From positions 6,419,130 through 6,483,129 of the forward strand of contig OY757904.1 of the NCBI GenBank assembly GCA_963585895.1: a stretch of 64,000 bases of DNA. Reading direction: 5' to 3'. Position numbers and translations under genes: made by a program. This DNA comes from Sepioteuthis lessoniana (lineage: Eukaryota; Mollusca; Cephalopoda; Myopsida; Loliginidae). Numbering within the stretch: position 1 is the first letter of the stretch; each line of letters starts with the position of its first letter. Shown here in pieces: positions 54,650-64,000 of the stretch. The notes beneath the pieces were generated by a model that saw nothing but the letters and a program-made list of their open reading frames with translations, had not been told where the DNA came from and did not search any database.

Positions 54650-55200
54650 ACTGGATGACAAATAAGTAAAAGTTGAGGGAACTTTAGACTCTAGTTGTCA
54701 AATATTGATAAATTATAAAAACCTTTTATAACCTAAAATAAGCATCAGTTTTATTTCAAAATATCAAATATTTATCTTCTAATTGCTAAATAATCAAATT
54801 GTATCATAATTGGAAATTTTTTATGTCCTATTTATAATTGCAAATTATGAAATTAAAACTACTTAATAATTACATTAAACAACATTTAAAGTCATTTGTC
54901 AGTGCAATTATTGTGTAGGGAGTGTCAGCTTGTGTAAATGTCTGAAAAAAGGTACAGAGTAAACAAGTTCTCGGAAGCATTTGATATGAGGATTTATGAT
55001 TTGGAGAAGATCCTAATCATAGAAGAGAGGAACACCCTATTTCAAATCAAAATCTAATATTTATTTATTTTTTTAAAAAAACACAACTAGTAGAATACCT
55101 GGTATTCCTCGGCTTAAAGTAGAAACGATTTGTTCAGAATTGTCAGCGCTTCACAATGTAAATTATTCGTCATTTGTAAATGAAACGAGTTTTTTTTTTT
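54650..55200. other. AT-rich spacer, nothing recognised
   Basis: No supported feature; T/A homopolymers near 55070-55082 and 55190-55200. Confidence 0.4.
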
Positions 55201-55204
55201 AAGC

Positions 55205-55430
55205 AGGGACGAGCTCATAAGTGATGTACTCTTATGGACCCCCACATATAGCCGGGCAAAAGCAGGACGACCAGCTTGAACATACATACATGCAGCAACT
55301 ATGTGAGGATACGGGATGTAGCCCTGAAGACCTGCCAGAAGCGATGAACGATAGGGAGAAATGGCGAGAGAGGGTCAGGGATATCCGTGGTTGCGGGACG
55401 ACATGATGATGATGATGATGTAAATGAAAC
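55205..55430 (+). mobile_element. APE-type LINE, 3'-terminal fragment
   Basis: The last 70 or so codons of the LINE plus its ATG/TGA tail. DELISDVLLW lies near 55210, then in other frames GQKQDDQLEHTYMQQLCEDT, GCSPEDLPEAMNDREKWRE and RVRDI, followed by five ATG units (55405-55422). It is 5'-truncated at nearly the same place as the fragment at 24560-24768. Confidence 0.9.
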
Positions 55431-55543
55431 TGCTACAGTCGGTATCACAATATTTCATTGAGTAACTTTTCATCTAAACAACATTTTATCGAATTGGCGT
55501 TGTATGAAAATAGCTCTTTATAGAAAAAGTTTCAAGGAGCAAA

Positions 55544-55608
55544 TTATCAAATAATAAAATTATCAAATAATAAAATTATCAAATAATAAAATTATCAAAT
55601 AATAAAAG
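55544..55608. repeat. 17-bp tandem repeat
   Basis: Nearly four units of AATTATCAAATAATAAA. Confidence 0.92.
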
Positions 55609-55609
55609 C

Positions 55610-56795
55610 TTGCAATAAGTTGCACATGATTTATAAAAATAGATTCTTGTAAAAACTTTTGTAATTATGTAACTGTTTTTTTAATCAAATTTTTGAATGA
55701 AAATTCTTTTTAACAAAATACTTCCGCTATATTGCAGTTTAAAATTTTCAGATTTGGGCATTTAAAAAAAATCTAATAATAATTTTAGAAAAAAGAAAAT
55801 AAAATCATATAAAATTACCAAATAAATGTATTTTTGGTTTAATTGGATTGGGATATCAAAAATTAAAGAAGTTAGTATACAATTGCGTGTTGAAAAAAAT
55901 CTAATTTTACAAAATAAACTTTTTATAAATATGTTCAATAATCAATTAATAAGTACCAAACGTTTTATTAGATTTCTCTGATCCGTTGAATTTCAGCAGA
56001 TTTTTTTCAAATGCGAGTGTAATTTATTCGAAAACTTTTGCAAAAATTCAATTGATTTCTCGTCGTAAATTTTACAAACGTAAAAGCAACTTTTTTAGAA
56101 AAATAATAAAAACAACCATGAATATTGAAACAGTCCAATTCTATGTTATGATTAATAAACGTTGTTTTTTAAACAAAACTTATACAAAAAATAAGAAAGG
56201 TTTTAAAAATCTTAATTTCATTTTTAGTTTAGTGAATGGAATAATTTTCAGAAACCCGGGATCATAATTAATTCTATATTTTTATTTATTCTACGTTGGA
56301 AACTCTTCCATGTTTAAAGTCGTTTTATATTTATAGTTATTCAATCCAATTAATTGTCATTTGCACAAAAAGCTGGTTCGTTAAAATGTCGTTAGATGAA
56401 AAATTGTACATCAGCCTGTCTGCATCTCTTGGACAAACAATCTTGAAAATAATTTGGTGAATGTATTGTATTTCATGCAAAGTAAATCCCTGTTAAATGC
56501 ACCACAATGTATTATCTGAATTTTGATAATATTAAAGAGCTCTTTGTGTGCTGCAAGGGAATGGAAGCTTTAATGAAATCTTAATATTTTACGAACCAAT
56601 TAGATATGTAGATAGTGATGTAGTATTAATTCTTTTTATTCTACTCCTTATGTATTTTTCTGTTGTATACTGTACCTATGAACATTAATGAGTATGTCCC
56701 AACCCTCATAAATGCGTTGGACACTAAATAGTTCATCTCTAGCTGTGATCTACCTACTTCACGCCGCTGGTAAGTATTGTATATTGTTAATGTTA
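55610..56795. other. Very AT-rich spacer, nothing recognised
   Basis: The 93-codon lysine/asparagine-rich plus frame at 55986-56267 looks like a product of composition. Confidence 0.45.
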
Positions 56796-56799
56796 TAAA

Positions 56800-57095
56800 G
56801 ATCCTATTTACCCAACCCCTCCGCTCGGGCAGGATATGACACAAGGTCAATTTCTAAGCGGGGTTTAACAAGTTTGAATTCAGAGTTTTCCTTCTCCTAG
56901 ACTAGTTGCCTCACCAAGGCTGAAGAACCTAGTCTGTCCTACTATTTACCCATAGCTGGAGGGAGAATAATTGGATTCATACCTTTCCCAAGGGTATTAG
57001 CGCTATGTGAAATGCAATTAGTCTTGTCCAGGATTTGAGCTCGTGTCGCCGTGTCCAATTCCTACGACGATAACCATTACACCACGGGTACTTAA
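56800..57095 (-). repeat. SINE family C, best copy
   Basis: Complement from 57095: CGTGGTGTAATGG with A box TGGTGTAATGG (57074-57084), a B-box-like GAGCTCAAATCC near 57032-57043, TAATACCCTTGGGAAAGGTA, CTCCCTCCAGCTATGGGTAA, GGCAACTAGTCTAGGAGAAG, and the 3' end TTGACCTTGTGTCATATCC with GGAGGGGTTGGGTA. Confidence 0.9.
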
Positions 57096-57149
57096 TGTTA
57101 TAAAGATTTCTATTTTATTTCCAAAGTCCGTTTTGGTTATTTCTCATTC

Positions 57150-57477
57150 AGTAACTTTTTGTTAGGTTACAACATTTTTACACTAATTTTAACTGGTGGT
57201 TTTTCACTGAAGTCTAAGTGACAACAAGTCTGCTTATGTCTCTCTGACTCTTTTAAGTATTTTGGCTGGTCTTAACAGGGTCTCTATTTTTCCTCTGATC
57301 CTCACTCCTCTCTTTTCCAGGCCTTTGGAGGCCTTCCAAGAGCACCCATTACAATTGGTACCACCGTCCTTTTCATGTTCTGCAGCTTTGTTAGCTGTCT
57401 GCTAAAATCAAAGTATATCCGTATCTTTTAGCTTGCTTTCATTTTCACTCTATGGTTCACTGGAATGACAAAACCCA
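57150..57477 (-). mobile_element. RLE-type LINE, 3'-terminal fragment
   Basis: In the minus sense the sequence starts VGFVIPVNHRVKMKAS (near 57430-57477), the VDFAVPADHRIKLKE site of the family. It continues through the terminal segment (GKIETLLRPAKILKRVRET) and ends near 57150. It is 5'-truncated exactly at a GA microsatellite. Confidence 0.82.
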
Positions 57478-57479
57478 CT

Positions 57480-57481
<2 letters not shown>

Positions 57482-57570
<89 letters not shown>
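57482..57570. repeat. (CT)n microsatellite
   Basis: About 44 CT units, among the longest pure dinucleotide tracts in the window. The minus-strand open frame across it is an artefact. Confidence 0.98.
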
Positions 57571-57572
<2 letters not shown>

Positions 57573-57599
57573 AGGATATGGGAGCCTAACTCTTTACAA

Positions 57600-58875
57600 C
57601 GCAGAAAATGAAATTGAGGGTCCATGTTCACATTCTGGCTGAGGTAATATGTCTTCATTTGACTCTAATTCTCTTTCGAAAGTGATTAATCCATCTTCCC
57701 TTTAGGAGTAAAACATCAGAATAGCCTTCGCTGGCAACCAGTCTAGGAGAATTTGAAGCCAGGAGTGAATTCGGAGTACTTCACTCAGTATAGAACCACA
57801 TTTAATTAAGGAAAGGTCTCAGAGAGAAACTACTCACTAACAAGCCGGCTAGCGGGTAAGATTCTGTATTTAGGCATCTGTAGAATAGAACACAGTAAAC
57901 AAGGGTAAACTAAATGCTGATATTATTTATGCTGATTTCTCTCATTCATATAAAGTCATACAACAGTATTTTCCCAATTCCTGTTGCTGCTTTGTATTAC
58001 ATAAAAAAACTGTTAATTAAATGTAAATATAATTTGTTTAATTTCTAAATGCGTGCACTCAATTTAGTTTTACTGAAGATAATATCACGTGATTTACGGT
58101 GAAACTATGATTAGAATTCATTATACACTAAATGACCCATGAATTAGTCAAGTTCATGTTTTAACAACAATCCATGTTGATACTGACGTTTCTATTTTAA
58201 AAGGCATGAATAATTCGATTTGACATATGTTATGTCTGTTTTGTCAATAACTTAAATGACTAAAAATGACAATCAACGCAAACACACTCTCTTCAAAATT
58301 ATCATTCAGTTGAAAATTAGGTTGGAAATGGCTTTATTTTCTAAGAACATTTTAATTGGATTGATCAAATAAAAAACTTGCTATGAGGTACTGTTTTTGT
58401 TACATATATACAAAGATAATGAGAATTTCTTGAATATATTGATAGTTGATCCTTTCGCACCACAATTAAAGTTTTATGAGGTGATAATCAGTAAACTTAC
58501 AAAAATCCTAAATTAATTGTTATAAATGTGTTCATTTTTACTTTGTAAAAGTTACATGTAAAGTGAAGATAATTTTTTTATACCTCTTATAATACTGTAT
58601 TCACGAATTTGAAACTTAGAAATCAAAATCTTTTCATTTCAATTTGTTTGAACTGAACAAATTTGAATCTTTAATATAAAATGCTATAAATTTAATGTCT
58701 TATTCTTAATCTGACAAGCAAAAGATAGCCTCAAAATATTTTTTTTCAAATTGTAAATAAAATAATTTAGAACTTCTTTCCTAGAATAGGTAATAACCAT
58801 AAAACATCTATATTCCTTTGTAAACTGTTTTTTCTTGTTTTCTTTTTTTACAAAAAAAAAGCAGAAAATCAAATA
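57600..58875. other. AT-rich spacer, nothing recognised
   Basis: No supported feature. Confidence 0.45.
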
Positions 58876-58878
58876 CCG

Positions 58879-58989
<111 letters not shown>

Positions 58990-59250
58990 TTTCAATTTTT
59001 ATTTGTTTATTTACTTAATAATTTATTGTATTTATTTGCTTATTCATTTCGACACATGAAAGTAATCCGATGCGTCTATCCGCCCCGCCCCCACCCCAAA
59101 TTATTGTTTGAAAGTTCATTTGTATATTATTACATTATCAAATATTTTTCCCAAAATGTATTTAACTTATTTTTCATTTCATGTTGTCTCCAAAATATTT
59201 TACAAAAATTAATGTTTCTTCCAACTCTTTTATTATAATTGCTCTCATTT

Positions 59251-59500
59251 TACCGGACATTGGCATAATGTTTCGAGTGTTCGCCAATAGCCTGGGAGAC
59301 CTGCGTTCAATCCCAGGTCGAGTCATATCAAAGACTCAAAAAATGGTAATTGATCCTGCCTTGCTTAACACTCAGCACTATAGGGTATGGATCAAGGGTA
59401 AATTAGAGCAATCCAGGGAAAGGAGTGGCGCTCCCTACATCTTGTTGTAGTAGCTATGGAAAAGGAACCTTCGGGCCACCCTCGACTTTACATGTGGGAC
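59251..59500 (+). repeat. tRNA-derived SINE family D copy 2
   Basis: TACCGGACATTGGCATAATG head (A box with one change), B box GCGTTCAATCCCA (59303-59315), GGTCGAGTCATATCAAAGAC, CCTTGCTTAACACTCAGCAC, GAGCAATCCAGGGAAAGGAG and GGGCCACCCTCGACTTTAC. Collinear with 38846-39165. Confidence 0.9.
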
Positions 59501-59509
59501 AAATGAATT

Positions 59510-61390
59510 GAAAAATGTTTTAATATTTTCATCTTTTATCATATTCTGAATTTATTTCAGGAAACCTCTATGCGCTCGAACTAAAAAGAAGTTCCACTTA
59601 CCATTTTTTATCTTCCTAAATTCCTGATACATCCCTACATACCTCACTAATAACCCTATGGGCTACAGGTATATCTGCACGTATGATGAAGGGTATCTTT
59701 TCAGTTTTACTTCAGCTGAATATTTTCATAGAATCTCTTCAAATAATCTTTTACTGCCTCATTCAAAACTATTGTCTTTTCACAGACGTAAACTTTCTTC
59801 TCAAGAACTATACATATCTTAATGTTTCCACTTATGATTTTCTCTCTTTTTTTATGCCTTCCATTCAGAATTTAGAGCCATGTTTGAGGTGGCTAATCAT
59901 TGATGCATTCAAAATAATTTTTTCTCATCGTGATATTCTTAAAGAGAATGATCATGTAAAAATTATGAACTGACAACAGATAGAACTCAATATACGATTC
60001 AAATACCTTATATCAGTGAATAGAGGTTAATATTTATAGTGGATAGAAGTTGATATTTATATTTGATGTGGGTTAAAGTTGTCAGTGAAAAACCGGTTTT
60101 CAAAAGGGTATTCGGTCTCTCTTTTCAGAAAAGACCATTGGGAAAATGAACATACTAAATAAAAGAAACAAATTAATTCTTGAGAACAATTAAATGACCC
60201 CCAAACTAATTTGTACATGTGGTTCTGTATCTTAGTTTTTCTTTCAAGTAAGAAAATGTTGTTAGAATTGCAAGTAGATATATAAAGAGCGACGTAAAAA
60301 GACGTAGAACTTCTCATTGTTCAAATACCGGTGTCTGAAAAGATTAGAAACCCCAAGAAAAATGCAAATACTGATTGTAGACGTGAAAGTTTAACTGATG
60401 TGGAAATTTAAAAGATTACGAATCACGCATGAGATGAAAAAAATTCTTGATAAGATTTGCAACTTACAAATCCCGAGGAATGTCACAAAAAGATATAGTA
60501 CTTTAATTTTGGAATTTATTCTTTATTGATGTTTTGTGACTTTCATTCAGCATTTAGATACATGTTTACGGCGGATAGTCAAGTGATTTACTCAAGTGCT
60601 CACTCGACCATCCGCTTCTCTATCATTTCCGCTGATGAATGTTTGTACTTTCATGTGACTCGATAGAGTCAATGTAATGTGACTTAAGATTTAAGCATAA
60701 ACACTGAATCGGAGATTTAGTTGTTTACTATAGGTAAATCAATTGAGAGTTTATTTTTCACGCGACACTTCTTCGGAGTTCCAGTATATTTTAAGGCTTT
60801 TATACGATGGGATACTAAAATATATTCCATTCTACCGAGAATGACATCGACTTATGTAATTTTTTTTTTATAAGCGTAAAAGAAACTTTAGAAACAACAT
60901 GGCAAGTGAATTGAATAGAGTCAATTTCGGAGCTTTATTTCAAAGGATAAATTGCTGCACATAAAATATTTAAATTAGATAATGTTTAATTTCCTCTAAT
61001 TTTCCGAATTCTACATGTAGCTTCAAAATTGCCACAAAATTCCCTGAATCTCGATTCTTAGATCTGTCATAATAACATCGGAAAATAAAATGTATAAATA
61101 AATTGTATTGATAATGAATTCAAAATAATTTTACGTTATCATTAAAAAAAAAAGGTTATAAAGTAAATAATTCAATAAATGTTGAAATGTGAAATATAAT
61201 TATCCGTTAAGGGAAATAAACGATTGTAATTTGTTTAAATTTATGAATATTCAAAGTTGATTTGATGCAGAATTTTTTATGATTAATATATGAATTTAAT
61301 GTTATTTTATTCTAATATATAATTCAAATCAAATCTATTTTAATATGAATTCGAAACGCATGAATTTATAAGATATTATATGCACCAAAT
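59510..61390. other. AT-rich spacer with one hairpin
   Basis: No coding or repeat family. The only structure noted is a stem at 60571-60585 with 60601-60615. The 96-codon frame at 59683-59973 has no recognisable motif. Confidence 0.45.
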
Positions 61391-61392
61391 AC

Positions 61393-61497
61393 GCACCAGA
61401 TATATTTATGCAGAAGATGTGCACCAGATATATTTATGCAGAAGATGGGCACCAGATATATTTATGCAGAAGATGTGCACCAGATATATTTATTCAT
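61393..61497. repeat. 28-bp tandem repeat
   Basis: Units start at 61393, 61421, 61449 and 61477 with GCACCAGATATATTTATGCA then GAAGATGT. The fourth unit is diverged. It sits just before an RLE LINE fragment. Confidence 0.95.
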
Positions 61498-61519
61498 CAG
61501 ATATGCATAAACTCACAAA

Positions 61520-62075
61520 AAAAATACAACAACAGGTATAACTAAATGGGGGAGTTGATCCACAGAGAATTGTGCAAAAAACTAAAACTTCAACATATTA
61601 ACAAATAGTATTTGCATAAACCATGATTAGTCCTCGGAAAAGAAGCGCATAAGATTCTCTGGGATTTTGAGATTAAAGCGGATCGCTCAACACAGCCAAA
61701 AAGACCAATTTTTATTTAACGAGAAGAAAATAAAGTGGAATATGCTGTGCCAGCAAACCAGATAGTGAAAGTGAAAGTAGACGAAATCCTTAACAAATTT
61801 CCTGATATATACCAGAGAGATTTTTTTAAAAAGCTGAGAAAAATGAAGGTAAAAGTCATACTAATTATATTTTGAACCCTTGAAACAGTCTCCAAGAAAC
61901 GAGAAAAGTAAACTGGATTAAGTTGAGAATAGAGGATAAATTGAAACCAACCAGACTTCTGTACAACTAAAATCGGCTTGCAAAATTAGAAAAGTCCTGG
62001 AGAAGTGAAGAGACTTGCTGACATTCAAACTTCAGTGATAAAACATCATCTAGAACTGGTGTAAAAAAACTCGTA
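61520..62075 (+). mobile_element. RLE-type LINE, 5'-truncated copy (upstream of pair)
   Basis: Decayed C-terminal part: MGELIHRELCKKLKLQH near 61548-61600, ILWDFEIKA near 61655, VEYAVPANQIVKVK near 61736 (the VDFAVPADHRIK site). Then come the terminal segments, ending with the family's GGTGTAAAAAAACTCG near 62058. It is directly followed by another copy. Confidence 0.8.
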
Positions 62076-63775
62076 AGGGGTTTCATCGAAAAGACCATGC
62101 AAACCTGGAGAGTGGAGCTGACAGCAGGAGGAAGAAGATTAGCTGAAGCAAAGATCCAAAGGGGGATTTTTCAAGGAGATACACTATCACCCTTAGTATT
62201 CATAATAGCCATGATGCCACTTAACCACATACTCAGAAAATGCAAAGCTGGATACAAACTTAGTAGATCGCAGAAAAACAGCAATCACCAAATGTACATG
62301 GATGACATCAAACTATTTGCAAAAAATGAAAAAGAACTGGAAACTCTAATACACGCAGCTAGAATATACAGTCAAGACATAGGAATGGAATTTGTGCCAT
62401 CCTTGTACTGAAAAGTGGCAAACGACATATAACTGACAGAATGGAACTACCAAATCAAGACAAGATTAGAACGCTCACAGAAAACGAAACCTACAAATAC
62501 TTGGACATCTTGGAAGCTGACATCATCAAACAAGTGGAAATGAAAGACAAAATTTAAAAAGAATATCTCTGGGGAACAAGAAAACTACTCGAGACAAAAC
62601 GGTCAAGCAAAAACCTTATTAAAAGAATAAATACCTGGGCTGTACCACTCGTTAGATATTTGGGACCCTTTTTGAAGTGGACCAGAGAAATTAAACAAAT
62701 GGACCAAAGAACAAGAAAACTAATGACCATGCATAAGGCATTACATTCCAGAGACGACGTTGACAGACTATATGCAATAAGAAAGGAGGGAGGAAGGGGA
62801 CTTGCCAGCATTGAAAACAGCGTTGTTGCCTTGATACAATGACTCGAGGACTACATAGAAAAACAGGAAGGACGACTGATTACAGCCATCAGAAATGATT
62901 CTGAAAACACGATGGACAACAGAATGACAATAACTCGGAACAAAAATGGGAAGAAAAACAACTCTACGGGCATTTTAAACGACTAATAAACAACATCTCA
63001 TACGGGAAAACCTGTATGTGGCTAAGAAAAGGAAACTTTTAGAGAGAAACAAAATCTCTCCGAATTGAAGAACAAAACAACGCCGTAAGAACCAATCATA
63101 TCAAAACAAGAATAGACGCAACAAAATAGCAAATGTAGGTTATGTGGTGATAGAGACGAAACCATCAATCACATAATCAGCGAATGCAGCAAATTAGCAC
63201 AGAAGGAGTATAAGACTAGACTCGACTGGTTTGGCAATGTGATCAATGGGAGATTTGCAACAAATTAAAATTTGCCCATACGAGGAAATGGTATATGCAC
63301 AACCCAGCATCTGTCCTATAAAATGACACGCATAAACTCCTATGGGACTTTGACATACAGACAGATCACCTAATCTCGGCCAGAAGACCAGATCTTATAA
63401 TAATTAACAAAAAAAAAAGAGAACTTACAAAAATTTGTCGACTTTGCTGTCCCGGCTGACCACAGAATAAAACTGAAAGAAAGTGAAAAGAAGGATAAGG
63501 ACCTCGACCTTGCAAGGGAATTGAAAAAAACTACATGAAGCTGACAATTTTACCAATTGTGATTGCTGCTTTAAGTAAAGGACTATTAAAGGGACTGGAG
63601 GACTTGGAAGTTGGGGGACGTGTGGAGACCATCCAAACTACAGCATTATTGAGAACGGCCAGAATACTGAGAAGGAGTTCTGGAGACTTGAGGAGACTTG
63701 CTGTCACTCAAACTTCTGTGAAAAACTATCATGGAGTAAATAATGATTTAATCATGTCATAGCCTGATGAAAACA
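62076..63775 (+). mobile_element. RLE-type LINE, RT to 3' end
   Basis: Best copy of this family here, beginning inside the RT at about 62083 directly after the 3' terminus of the previous copy. It contains RT, zinc knuckle, endonuclease and terminal region in order, with several frameshifts. The 3' end is near 63745-63775 (GTAAATAATGATTTAATC). It is 5'-truncated and non-functional, but useful as the reference for the other copies. Confidence 0.88.
62097..62411 (+). pseudogene. RLE LINE reverse transcriptase part
   Basis: 104 codons open. GIFQGDTLSPLVFIIAMMPL (residues about 22-41) is RT motif 4. MYMDDIKLFAKNEKELE contains the catalytic YMDD (about 64-67 of the frame, near 62293-62304). RIYSQDIGMEF follows, then a frame break. 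In the live element this domain copies its RNA into DNA at the nicked target. Confidence 0.9.
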
Positions 63776-63780
63776 TTAAA
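62560..63780 (+). pseudogene. RLE LINE C-terminal zinc knuckle and endonuclease
   Basis: In shifting frames: INTWAVPLVRYLGPFLKW (62627-62681), MDQRTRKLMTMHKALHSRDD, RKEGGRGLASIE. Then a CCHC knuckle KCRLCGDRDETINHIISEC (63131-63187; C-x2-C-x8-H-x4-C). Next is the endonuclease site ARRPDLIIINKKKR (63379-63420) with VDFAVPADHRIKLKES after a small frame break. Together these give the RPD-x14-D pattern of restriction-like endonuclease LINEs. The last frame (63535-63762) has LKGLEDLEVGGRVETIQTTA. Confidence 0.88.
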
Positions 63781-64000
63781 TAAGCTTTGGAGGTTAAAAT
63801 GATGTATGCAAAAATGAAAATAATTCTGATTCCTCCAATATAATTTTGAAAAAAATTCACTGAATAAAAAGATGAATAATTATAGTCACTGTCATTTCTC
63901 ATTAATCTATAAAAAAGAAGGAGGGGTTTAGCATTTAATAATTAATATTTGCTTGCAATTTGCTTGACAGGCACATTTGCATAATTGCACTCGTTTGCCA
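63780..64000. other. AT-rich end of window, nothing recognised
   Basis: No feature supported. Confidence 0.4.

Noticed and set aside
59683-59973. 96-codon plus frame
   Set aside because: Hydrophobic and T-rich, no motif, no promoter or splice context, in AT-rich DNA where such frames are expected by chance.

Overview
The window is repeat-dominated, AT-rich animal DNA with no host gene I can recognise. Every stretch of convincing coding sequence belongs to a mobile element. The families present (APE-type and RLE-type LINEs, Ty3/gypsy LTR elements, mariner/Tc1 transposons, a Penelope-like end, tRNA-derived SINEs, and many TA/TG/GA microsatellites) point to an invertebrate metazoan such as a mollusc, chelicerate or cnidarian. 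I cannot settle the phylum from sequence alone. Nothing looks bacterial or viral.

Layout. 1-2515: two head-to-tail copies of an RLE-type (R4/Dong-like) LINE; the first carries an unexplained insert at about 371-815. 2630-7030: AT-rich spacer with microsatellites, short tandem repeats and SINE pieces. 7120-8045: an inverted pair of a dispersed repeat here called family A. 8330-9700: remnant of a RNase-H-bearing LINE (minus). 10730-11140: another family A copy. 11543-12051: an almost perfect 65-bp minisatellite. 12340-19000: SINE copies, a Penelope-like terminus with an inverted repeat, and a LINE tail. 20180-24800: three decayed minus-strand copies of an APE-type LINE, one interrupted by a SINE with a 15-bp target duplication. 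24800-28000: 3.2 kb with nothing recognisable. 28287-31460: the best element in the window, a near-complete APE-type LINE (minus) broken by one frameshift. 34085-36930: a decayed, nearly full-length copy of the same LINE on the plus strand, so the two form a large inverted pair. 39300-41480: family A, a 901-bp mariner deletion derivative and a LINE tail. 43566-48022: a Ty3/gypsy element whose 3' LTR holds three GC-rich 292-bp units and whose 5' half has been replaced by a second copy of the mariner block. 48545-51495: a three-layer nest (Tc-like transposon, LTR/gag element inside it, LINE scrap inside that), followed by a Tc1-like remnant. 54395-59500: SINEs, LINE tails and microsatellites. 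61393-63775: a 28-bp tandem repeat and two further head-to-tail RLE LINE copies.

How the parts relate. The autonomous LINEs, now mostly dead, are the likely source of the reverse transcription that spread the SINEs. Family A and one tRNA-SINE family end in the same 3' tail, which suggests one shared LINE partner. The order of insertion can be read in several places from interruptions, target duplications and shared breakpoints.
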